From NCBI GenBank assembly GCA_963777045.1, contig CAVZPD010000009.1, positions 186,001 to 250,000 of the forward strand: a DNA stretch of 64,000 bases, written 5' to 3'. Origin of the DNA: JAPSGM01 sp963777045 (lineage in GTDB: Bacteria; Chloroflexota; Limnocylindria; QHBO01). The position numbers were made by a program, and so were the translations under genes. Shown in pieces: positions 42,911-50,066 of this stretch. The notes under the pieces were generated by a model. The model did not search any database. It saw only the letters and a list, made by a program, of their open reading frames with translations, and was not told where the DNA came from. How positions within the stretch are numbered: the stretch's first letter is position 1; each line of letters begins with the position of its first letter.

Positions 42911-43696
42911 TCATTGGGTGGCTGTCAGCCCGCCGTCGATCATGAGCACCTGCCCGGTGACGAAGGCGCCCGCCGCAGAGCAGAAGAGGAGGCTGGGGCC
43001 GATGAGGTCATCGGTTCCGCCCACGCGCGCCAGCGGGATGCGGCCGACGATGCCGGCCTTGAAGTCCGGATCGGCGAGCAGTGATGCGACCTGCGGCGTG
43101 TCGACGAAGGTCGGCGAGATGGCGTTGACGGTGATCCCGTGCTTGGCCCACTCGGTCGCCCACTGGCGCGTCAGGGCCGAGATGGCACCCTTGGCGGCCA
43201 CGTAGGCCGAGTAGCCGGCATTGATGCCGAGCTGCGAGCGAACCGACGAGATGTTCAGGACACGGCCGCCGCGGCCGCCGGCGATCATGGCGCGCACGGC
43301 AGCCTGGGTCGGGTAGAGGGTGCTGCGCACGTTCAGGTCCATGATCCAGTCCCACGCATCGGTGGGGTACTCCTCGGCGGGGTGGAGGACCTTGCCGGCG
43401 CCGCCGCCGACGGCATTGACGACGATGTCGAGGCGCCCGAAGCGCTCCACCACCTCGGATACGACGCGTTCGCAGGCGTCGCGGTCGGTGGCATCCAGCA
43501 CCGCGGTCATGCACTCGGCGCCCGCTTCGCGAACGCGATCGGCCGCGGCCTGGAGGCTCTCCTCGGTGCGGCCGGCGAGCGCGACAGTCGCCCCAGCTCC
43601 GGCGAGGCCGACCGCGAGGGCCGAGCCGATTGCACCGCCCCCTCCGACGACCAGGGCGACCCGGCCTTCGAGGGAGAAGATGGAGAGCTGCTGCAT
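42911..43696 (-). CDS. SDR-family oxidoreductase
   Basis: A 261-residue classical short-chain dehydrogenase: nucleotide site VVGGGGAIGSALA (about 16-28), VNAVGGGAG in place of NNAG (about 92), NISSV (about 145) and the YxxxK pair in GYSAYVAAKGA (about 160-168). The ATG at 43696 lies eight bases after AAGGAG. Similar to gluconate 5-dehydrogenase or KduD-type enzymes. It is the first gene after the inner GntR operator (43718-43736). Confidence 0.9.
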   Translation of the reverse strand: MQQLSIFSLEGRVALVVGGGGAIGSALAVGLAGAGATVALAGRTEESLQAAADRVREAGAECMTAVLDATDRDACERVVSEVVERFGRLDIVVNAVGGGAGKVLHPAEEYPTDAWDWIMDLNVRSTLYPTQAAVRAMIAGGRGGRVLNISSVRSQLGINAGYSAYVAAKGAISALTRQWATEWAKHGITVNAISPTFVDTPQVASLLADPDFKAGIVGRIPLARVGGTDDLIGPSLLFCSAAGAFVTGQVLMIDGGLTATQ

Positions 43697-43717
43697 CAAA
43701 ATGTCTCCTTGGGCGCC

Positions 43718-43736
43718 ATCATCGATTATCGATGAT
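43718..43736. promoter_or_regulatory. 19-base palindromic operator, inner copy
   Basis: ATCATCGAT-T-ATCGATGAT is an exact palindrome 22 bases before the SDR start and overlaps the last codons of the GntR gene. The core ATCGATTATCGAT recurs (as its complement) at 46626-46638. Very likely the binding site of the GntR protein encoded next to it. Confidence 0.65.
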
Positions 43737-44481
43737 AGATGGGATCGGCTGGATCGGTCAACGGCGCCGGGACTTCGTCGTCGGTCGGCCGGGTCCCTTC
43801 GGGCTGGTCCCCGGGGCCGCCGGACTCCTCCTCCCAGCGGGCCGCGAGGTTCGCGCTGGCGGCCTCGAAGTGCTGGGTGATGGCCTCCACGGCGCCTTCG
43901 GTCTCCCCCCGCTGCAGCGCTTCCAGGATGGGCGTGTGCAGGTTGGCCGCCCACTCGGGATCGGCACCGGGAACCACCAGCGTGATGTAGGTGCGCAGGA
44001 ACGGCTCCAGCGAGGCCCAAACCGTTCGCAGGGTGCGGTTGCCGGCGACCTCGAGGATGCGACCGTGGAAGCCGGCATCGGCCTCGGCCACGGCGTGCAT
44101 GTCGCCCTCGCGGGCGCGAAGGTGCATCAGGTCGCACTGCTCCGCCAGCTGGGCGAGGTCCTGACTGGTCAGGAGCGGCGCGGCGAGGCGGACCGCCAGC
44201 TTCTCGAGCGCCAGGCGCACGGCGTACGCCTCCAGGATCTCGCGACGTGCCGGACGCCGCACGCGCGCTCCCTTGAAGGGCATGATCTCCACGACGCCCA
44301 GCGCCTCGAGAGCGCGGAGCGCCTCGCGGACAGGGGCCTGGCTGGTGTTGAGCTCGCGCGCCACCTGCGTCTCCACGATGCGCGAGTGGGGCGCGTACTC
44401 GCCGCTCACAATGCGTTCGAGCAGCCGGTCCTTTACCTGGTCGGCAAGCAGGCTTCTCGAGAGGCTTTCGCCGGTGGCCAC
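43726..44481 (-). CDS. GntR-family (FCD subgroup) regulator
   Basis: A 251-residue regulator. The GTG at 44481 is six bases after AAGGAG. Residues about 15-75 form the winged helix (VKDRLLERIVSGEYAPHSRIVETQVARELNTS, then APVREALRALEALGVVEI); residues about 90-220 form the helical FCD effector domain with metal-binding His positions (FHGRILEVAG, about 140; ALQRGETEGAVEAITQHF). FCD regulators respond to organic acids. It lies 11 bp after the PEP-utilizing gene, and two matching palindromes flank the cluster. Confidence 0.88.
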   Translation of the reverse strand: MATGESLSRSLLADQVKDRLLERIVSGEYAPHSRIVETQVARELNTSQAPVREALRALEALGVVEIMPFKGARVRRPARREILEAYAVRLALEKLAVRLAAPLLTSQDLAQLAEQCDLMHLRAREGDMHAVAEADAGFHGRILEVAGNRTLRTVWASLEPFLRTYITLVVPGADPEWAANLHTPILEALQRGETEGAVEAITQHFEAASANLAARWEEESGGPGDQPEGTRPTDDEVPAPLTDPADPIYHR

Positions 44482-44492
44482 CGTGTTCTCCT

Positions 44493-46277
44493 TCAGACCC
44501 CGACCGGCGTGGTCGGGTGATCTGGACTGTCGCCCGCCTGCTCGCGGAAGATCTCGACCGTGCCGGACGAGCCGTCGACGCGTACCCGGTCCCCGGTCCG
44601 GATCCGCTGCGTCGCGACGGAGGTCCCGATCACGGCCGGGATGCCGAACTCGCGCGAGAGCACCGCGGGGTGCGACGTCGTGCCGCCGGTATCGGTGACC
44701 AGGCCGGCGATCTTGGTGAAGAGCACCACCCAGGCCGGATTCGTCATCTGGCACACCAGGATGTCGCCCTCGCGGACATCGTCGAACTCGTCCACAGTGC
44801 GCACCACCCGAGCCGTCCCCTCCACCACGCCCGGTGAGGCTCCCAGCCCGCTCACCTTCAGCACGTCCTCCGACTGCTGCTGGTAGAAGCGGTCGGGGTA
44901 GCCCCAGTTGACGAGGTAGGGGAAGGCGAGCTGCGACTTGGTGGCGGTGCCGATCCAGTCTCGGGGGTGGAGCTTCTCCGACTCCGCCCGCCTGCTCCGC
45001 TCCTCGGCCACGATGCCGCGCGCGTCGAGCGCCTTCTCGTCGCCGATGAGGGTCCGCAGCTGCTTGTAGCGCAGGAACATCACGTCGTCGGGCTCGTCCA
45101 GGCGGCCGAGCTCGACCAGTTTGCGGCCGATCGCCATCAGCACCAGCCGAACGTGTGCGTTGGCCCCCTGGTCGATGTAGAAGTGATGGTCGGGGGTGAG
45201 CGGTGCCATGCGCAGGTTGACGGCGTTGGCCGCCTCCATCTCGGCGCGATCCTCCCCGCTGAGGCCCTCCAGGATCTCCGCCGATGCCGCCTCGATGTCC
45301 TTCCGCATGGCCTCCATGGCGGATGGGTAGTCGTAGTCGTTCTTCAGGTAGTCCCTGACCAGCTCCAGCACCGGCTCCATCTGCTCGCGGACGGTGGGGA
45401 AGATGAATTCGTGGCTCCAGACGGCGTGCCAGCCGAACTCGCGCTGGTACGGCTCGACGCGCTCGGCGATGAAGCGGCGGCCGCGTTCGGAGGTTCGAAG
45501 CGCGTCCGCGATGGCCTCTGCCTCATCGGCCTCGAAGGCACGGCGCAGCTGGGGATCGTCGCGGACCTCATTCTTCATCTGCCAGAGTGCCTCGATCGAG
45601 TCCCAGTTGCGGTCCGAGGCGGAGTTCTGCAGCCGGCCCAGCAGGGCCTCGTCGACGCCGCCGCGCGTCTTCTCCATCACGGCCCGGAGCTTCAGGGTCG
45701 CCGACAGCTGGGCGAAGTTGAGCATCCAGTGGATCTTCCAGTGGCGGTCGTGGACGTCGATCGCATCCTCCAACAGGCACGCCAGCTCCGCCAGGCTCAT
45801 CTGCTGCGCCTGGTCCAGCCGCTCCTCGAGCATGGCGAAGTTGCGCTCCATCTCCGGGCGCAGCCGGTCGCGCCACCAGTCGGCGAACTGCTCGCCGTAG
45901 ACCGGCAGGACGACGTCCAGGTAGGCGCCCATCGACTCGGCGTAGTCGGCGTCGCGCGGAACCCGGGCCGTGTAGTTGGCGCTGTACTCGGTTCCCTCGA
46001 TGCGCAGCTCCGGATCGGCCGGCACGGCGGTGGTGTAGACGTAGCCGTTGACGTTCTTCGCCAGCCAGTCGACGGCGAACGGCGTCCCGAAGCGCCGGAA
46101 CATGTGGTCGCAGCTGAGCCACCAGCCGCCGATGTCGAAGAACATCGGGCTCACCGGATGGGGGCAGTGCAGGTCGTCGTAGACCCAGAAGAAGTCCTTC
46201 TCGGCGTCCGAATCCCAGTGTACCGGGAACGACTCGTCCCCCAGGAACTGGCCAACCGTCTCGTCAAGTCCTAGCAC
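44493..46277 (-). CDS. PEP-utilizing protein without an ATP-grasp domain
   Basis: A 594-residue protein starting at GTG 46277 with GGAGG upstream. The C-terminal 110 residues are the swivelling phosphohistidine domain of PEP synthase/PPDK-type enzymes, with His536 in DTGGTTSHPAVLSREFGIPAV. The first 450 residues are helical and Trp-rich, unlike the ATP-grasp or PEP barrel, and may be a substrate-binding part as in rifampicin phosphotransferase or phenylphosphate synthase. Alone it lacks a phosphate donor site, so it needs an ATP-grasp partner; the truncated PPDK at 52312 is a candidate. Gene order: second in the operon. Confidence 0.8.
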   Translation of the reverse strand: MLGLDETVGQFLGDESFPVHWDSDAEKDFFWVYDDLHCPHPVSPMFFDIGGWWLSCDHMFRRFGTPFAVDWLAKNVNGYVYTTAVPADPELRIEGTEYSANYTARVPRDADYAESMGAYLDVVLPVYGEQFADWWRDRLRPEMERNFAMLEERLDQAQQMSLAELACLLEDAIDVHDRHWKIHWMLNFAQLSATLKLRAVMEKTRGGVDEALLGRLQNSASDRNWDSIEALWQMKNEVRDDPQLRRAFEADEAEAIADALRTSERGRRFIAERVEPYQREFGWHAVWSHEFIFPTVREQMEPVLELVRDYLKNDYDYPSAMEAMRKDIEAASAEILEGLSGEDRAEMEAANAVNLRMAPLTPDHHFYIDQGANAHVRLVLMAIGRKLVELGRLDEPDDVMFLRYKQLRTLIGDEKALDARGIVAEERSRRAESEKLHPRDWIGTATKSQLAFPYLVNWGYPDRFYQQQSEDVLKVSGLGASPGVVEGTARVVRTVDEFDDVREGDILVCQMTNPAWVVLFTKIAGLVTDTGGTTSHPAVLSREFGIPAVIGTSVATQRIRTGDRVRVDGSSGTVEIFREQAGDSPDHPTTPVGV

Positions 46278-46289
46278 TGGTCGCCTCCG

Positions 46290-46622
46290 CTATCCGATCA
46301 TCTCGAAGCGCTCGCGTCGCCTGCTCTCGAGCCGATGCACCGCATCCTCCAGGACGAACCGCCGGACGTGGTCGGACGCCGCATGCCGGTCGAAGGCCTC
46401 CTCGGACTCGTACTGCTCGTAGAGGAAGAAGGCGGAAGGATCGTCCAGGGACCGATGGACGTCGAAGCGCAGGCAGCCGGGCTCGGCGAGCGAGGCCTGA
46501 CGGACCTGCTCGAGCAGGCGGAGGATGGCATCGGTCTCGCCGGAGAGGACCTTCCAGGTCGCGCAGATCACGTAGGGCACGCGTGGCACCTCGGTTTGCG
46601 GTTCGGCCGGCCCGGTTGGCAC
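46290..46622 (-). CDS. ABM-type small monooxygenase-like protein
   Basis: A dimeric alpha-beta barrel protein (VICATWKVLSGETDAILRLLEQVRQASLAEPGCLRFDVH). The frame opens at GTG 46622, but a GTG at 46580 has GAGG eight bases upstream and starts right at the domain, so the protein may be 96 rather than 110 residues. It is the first gene after the outer operator and heads the long minus-strand run. Relatives such as LsrG-like and YgiN-like enzymes isomerise or oxidise small carbonyl compounds. Confidence 0.75.
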   Translation of the reverse strand: MPTGPAEPQTEVPRVPYVICATWKVLSGETDAILRLLEQVRQASLAEPGCLRFDVHRSLDDPSAFFLYEQYESEEAFDRHAASDHVRRFVLEDAVHRLESRRRERFEMIG

Positions 46623-46625
46623 GTC

Positions 46626-46638
46626 ATCGATAATCGAT
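46626..46638. promoter_or_regulatory. Palindromic operator at the divergent promoter region, outer copy
   Basis: ATCGAT-A-ATCGAT is an exact 13-base palindrome in the gap between the divergent ABM (minus) and transaldolase (plus) genes. It matches the core of 43718-43736, so both arms of the cluster are probably controlled by the same GntR protein. Confidence 0.6.
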
Positions 46639-46685
46639 TATGCTACGGGAAGCCCGCATTGCCAACCCCTTGGAGGAGGAACGCG

Positions 46686-47792
46686 GTGTCCGCTCCGCCG
46701 CAGGACGAACCCTCCGCCAGCCCGCTGGCGACGATGGTTCGCGACACGCCCACCGACTACTGGAACGACTCGTGCTCCACCGCCGAGCTCGAGTACGCGG
46801 TCGCGCGAGGTGCGACAGGTGCGACCTCGAACCCGAGCATCGTGCTGGAGGTTCTCCACAAGGAGATCGACTACTGGCAGTCCCGAATCCGTGAGATCGC
46901 GGCGGGGGATCCGGGCTGCACCGAGGTGGAGATCACCTGGCGGGTGATCGAGGAGATGGCGATTCGCGGCGCCGGCGTGCTCGAGCCCGTGCATCGGTCA
47001 CGCGCCGGGCGCGGCGGACGCCTCTCGCTCCAGACGAACCCCGCCAACTACCCGAACGCCGAGCGGATGCTCGAGCAGGGGATGCGGTTCGCCGGCCTTG
47101 CGCCGAACATGCAGGTCAAGTTCCCGGCCACCCAGGCGGGGATCGTCGCCATCGAGCGAGCCACCGCGGCCGGCGTCAACATCAACGCCACCGTCTGCTT
47201 CACCGTGGCCCAGGCGATCGCGGTCGCCGAGGCGGTCGAGCGCGGGCTGGATGCGCGCGCGGCAGCCGGCGATGAGATCGGAACGATGTCGCCGGTCTGC
47301 ACCATCATGATCGGCCGCGTCGACGACTGGATGCGGGTCCTGGCCGCGCGCGACGGGATCGCCGTGGACCCCGACGCGCTGAACTGGGCGGGGATCGCCG
47401 TCTTCAAGCGCGCCTACGCCATCTTCCGCGAGCGCGGCTACCGCGCCAGGCTGCTGGCGGCGGCCTACCGCCACCGCCTGCACTGGACGGAGCTGGTGGG
47501 AGCCGATGCCATCCTCACCATGACCCACGCCTGGCAGGTGCAGTTCAACGAGAGCGGCCTCAGCCCGCAGCCCCGCATCGACGCGCCGGTCGACGATCGT
47601 CTCGTCGACGAGCTGCTGGAGCGCATCACCGACTTCGGTCGGGCCTACCAGCCCGATGGCCTGGCGCTTCACGAGTTCGACGGGTATGGCGCCACGGTCC
47701 GAACCCTGCGAGGCTTCATCAAGTCGTACCACGACCTGGTCGGAGCGATCCGCGACGTGGTGCTGCCGAACCCCGACGTCGCATCCAGCTGA
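46686..47792 (+). CDS. Transaldolase-family protein
   Basis: A 368-residue TIM barrel with transaldolase landmarks: TGATSNPSIVLEVL (about 43-56), LQTNPANYPNAERML (about 112-126), the Schiff-base Lys in MQVKFPATQAG (about 140-150) and NINATVCFTVAQAIAVAEAV (about 163-182). GTG start at 46686 with AGGAGGA upstream. It likely transfers or cleaves a dihydroxyacetone unit of a sugar-phosphate-like intermediate. First gene of the plus-strand operon, 48 bp from the outer operator. Confidence 0.87.
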   Translation: MSAPPQDEPSASPLATMVRDTPTDYWNDSCSTAELEYAVARGATGATSNPSIVLEVLHKEIDYWQSRIREIAAGDPGCTEVEITWRVIEEMAIRGAGVLEPVHRSRAGRGGRLSLQTNPANYPNAERMLEQGMRFAGLAPNMQVKFPATQAGIVAIERATAAGVNINATVCFTVAQAIAVAEAVERGLDARAAAGDEIGTMSPVCTIMIGRVDDWMRVLAARDGIAVDPDALNWAGIAVFKRAYAIFRERGYRARLLAAAYRHRLHWTELVGADAILTMTHAWQVQFNESGLSPQPRIDAPVDDRLVDELLERITDFGRAYQPDGLALHEFDGYGATVRTLRGFIKSYHDLVGAIRDVVLPNPDVASS

Positions 47793-47832
47793 TCCATCCA
47801 GCCACGCCTGGCAGGACCGCCGAGAGGAGCAC

Positions 47833-48720
47833 ATGACAGGACCGCACCGCCTCACCGAGGAGTTCTCCGCCGCCACCGCCCGGCTCCGCGTCGACGTCTT
47901 CGGCGGGGAGGCGCGCGACCACGTGCTCGAGGATCTCAGCTTCCTCAACTACCGGCTGGGCGAGGTCCAGATCTCGCCGCAGGTCACCCTCTCGCAGCCG
48001 GACATCACCTGGGACCAGGATGGCGAGAAGGGCGTGGCATTCGACGGCCGCGCCATGCAGTTCAGCGGGCCCTGGCCGGCCGGTCCCATCCAGAAGGCGA
48101 TCGTGACCATGCTCGCGCTGCGGATGGAGGACGAGGGGCTGCATCCCTTCCACGCCTCGGCGGTCCGCTACCGCGACCGGACGATCATGTTCCTGGGTGG
48201 CGAGTCGAACCACGGCAAGAGCATGGGCCAGATCGAGGCCTGCCGGCGCGGTGCGCTGCTGGTCTCGACCGAGACGACGGTCGTGGACGATGACGGGCGG
48301 GCCGTGCTCGGCTCCAAGTCGCCCTTCCTCAAGAAGCGGACCGAGGGGACGGAGCGCGCCGACAAGGCGGCGCCGGAGGCCGGCGCGGCGAAGTTCTTCG
48401 GCACCATGCCGACCTGGGAGATCTACGATGCGCCGAGCAACGTGGACGTGGTGGTTGTCCCGGCCATCGACGGCAACTTCGAGCCGAGTGCCAACGAGAT
48501 GATCCCCTTTGAGCGGCAGTTCCAGACCCTGCACTCGCTGCAGAATTACTTCCTGCTCAACGAGCTCCTGGCTCCCGGCCACCCGATGCCCGTGGTCGAC
48601 ACCGATGCGCTGCGGAAGGCACGTGCCGAGTTCGTGCAGCGCTTCGCGGAGCGGCCCTACTACTTCATCCGCGCCGCGAACCCGCAGGTCCTGCTCGACC
48701 AGGTCGACGGGCTGCTGTAA
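47833..48720 (+). CDS. HprK-like P-loop protein
   Basis: A 295-residue protein starting at ATG 47833 after GAGAGGAG. Residues about 105-135 (LHPFHASAVRYRDRTIMFLGGESNHGKS) place a P-loop GGESNHGKS after a beta strand, as in HPr kinase/phosphorylase C-terminal domains and PEP carboxykinase-like folds. No PTS HPr is visible nearby. Later segments (KFFGTMPTWEIYDAPSNVDVVVVPAIDG) fit the HprK core. In this operon with a Mo-hydroxylase and a dikinase-like protein it may phosphorylate the substrate or a partner; function unknown. Confidence 0.65.
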   Translation: MTGPHRLTEEFSAATARLRVDVFGGEARDHVLEDLSFLNYRLGEVQISPQVTLSQPDITWDQDGEKGVAFDGRAMQFSGPWPAGPIQKAIVTMLALRMEDEGLHPFHASAVRYRDRTIMFLGGESNHGKSMGQIEACRRGALLVSTETTVVDDDGRAVLGSKSPFLKKRTEGTERADKAAPEAGAAKFFGTMPTWEIYDAPSNVDVVVVPAIDGNFEPSANEMIPFERQFQTLHSLQNYFLLNELLAPGHPMPVVDTDALRKARAEFVQRFAERPYYFIRAANPQVLLDQVDGLL

Positions 48721-48738
48721 GCCGGCGGGCAGAGGGAC

Positions 48739-49593
48739 GTGCGCAGCTTCACCTACGAGCGGCCGACGACGCTGGCAGCTGCCATCGAGCTGCTCGCCGG
48801 GCACCGCGGTGACGCCCGGGTCCTGGCCGGTGGGACCGACCTGATCATCCGGCTCCGGGACGGCACACTCCGGCCAAGCGTGGTGGTTGACCTCAAGCGC
48901 GTGGCCGAGCTTCGGCCTGCGATGGCCGTGCGCGACGGCTCGCTCGTCATCTCCGCCGGCACGGTGATGACCGATATCGCCGCGCACCCGCTGGTGCGCG
49001 AGCGCTTCACCTCGCTCGCCGAGGCGGCGGCGGTGATCGGCGCGGTCCAGATCCGGAACCGGGCCACGCTGGCGGGGAACATCTGCAATGCGTCTCCGGC
49101 CGCCGACACGGCCACCCCGCTCCTCGTCCACGACGCGCGGGTGGTGGTCGCCGGTCCGGATGGAACCCGGCGCATCGGCCTCGACGACTTCTTCGTCCGG
49201 TCGGGCGTCACCGTCCTCGATCCCGGCGAGCTGGTGACCGCGATCGAGCTGCCGATCGTCGACCGACGCGTGGGCAGCGTCCACCTGCGCCGCACCCGCC
49301 GGCGAGGACATGACCTCGCGTCGGTGACCCTGAGCTGCGCCGTGGACGAAGCCGGTGTGACGCGTCTCGCGTACGGCAGCGTCGGCCCGCGGCCGTTCCT
49401 CGCGGCGGATACCTCCGGCGTGCTGGCCGACCCGGCTCAGCGCGCGACGCGCGACGAGCTCCTCGACGAGCTGCTCGGCCTGGCCGCGCCCTCGCCGCGT
49501 TCGATGCGCTCCGGCCCGCAGTACCGCCTGGCGATGCTGCGCGTGATGGCCGTCCGCGCCCTGGCCACGGCGATCGAGCGGGTGGCCGCGTGA
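48739..49593 (+). CDS. Mo-hydroxylase FAD-binding subunit (second system)
   Basis: A 284-residue CoxM-type subunit with FAD motifs VLAGGTDLI (about 28-36) and RNRATLAGNICNASPAADTA (about 105-124). Start GTG 48739 after AGAGGGAC. It shares the operon with the iron-sulfur and molybdopterin subunits (GTGA overlaps) and passes electrons from the enzyme to an acceptor. Confidence 0.92.
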   Translation: MRSFTYERPTTLAAAIELLAGHRGDARVLAGGTDLIIRLRDGTLRPSVVVDLKRVAELRPAMAVRDGSLVISAGTVMTDIAAHPLVRERFTSLAEAAAVIGAVQIRNRATLAGNICNASPAADTATPLLVHDARVVVAGPDGTRRIGLDDFFVRSGVTVLDPGELVTAIELPIVDRRVGSVHLRRTRRRGHDLASVTLSCAVDEAGVTRLAYGSVGPRPFLAADTSGVLADPAQRATRDELLDELLGLAAPSPRSMRSGPQYRLAMLRVMAVRALATAIERVAA

Positions 49594-50066
49594 GCCAGCG
49601 CATCGCGATCACCCTAACCGTCAACGCCCGCGAGCGACGGCTCGAGGTCGAGTCCCACCACACGCTGCTCGAGGTGCTGCGCGACGAGATCGGCCTGACC
49701 GGAGCCAAGGAGTGCTGCCTGGTCGGTGAATGTGGAGCCTGCACCGTCATCGTCGACGGCCGCAGCGTCGATTCCTGTCTCGTGCTCGCCGTCGAGGCCG
49801 ATGGGTCGGAGGTCGTCACGGTCGAGGGGCTCGCCAGCGAGGGCGAGCTGAGCCCGCTGCAGGGTGCCTTCCTCGATCACGGCGCCGTGCAGTGCGGCTT
49901 CTGCATCCCGGGCCAGGTCATCTCGGGGCACGTGCTGCTGGAGTCGAACCCGCACCCGAGCCCGGAGGAGGTGGAGGAGGGGATCGCCGGCAACCTCTGC
50001 CGCTGTGGCTGCTACCGCCAGATCATGGACGCGATCCTCGCCACGGCCGAGGCCGGCGAGCCGTGA
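49590..50066 (+). CDS. Mo-hydroxylase [2Fe-2S] subunit (second system)
   Basis: A 158-residue two-cluster subunit. The plant-type cluster is in ECCLVGECGACTV with a further Cys at 63 (C43, C48, C51, C63); the second is C102, C105, C137 and C139 (QCGFCIPGQV ... CRCGCY). An extra Cys precedes the first cluster and another follows the second. It overlaps both neighbours by four bases. Confidence 0.93.
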   Translation: MSQRIAITLTVNARERRLEVESHHTLLEVLRDEIGLTGAKECCLVGECGACTVIVDGRSVDSCLVLAVEADGSEVVTVEGLASEGELSPLQGAFLDHGAVQCGFCIPGQVISGHVLLESNPHPSPEEVEEGIAGNLCRCGCYRQIMDAILATAEAGEP

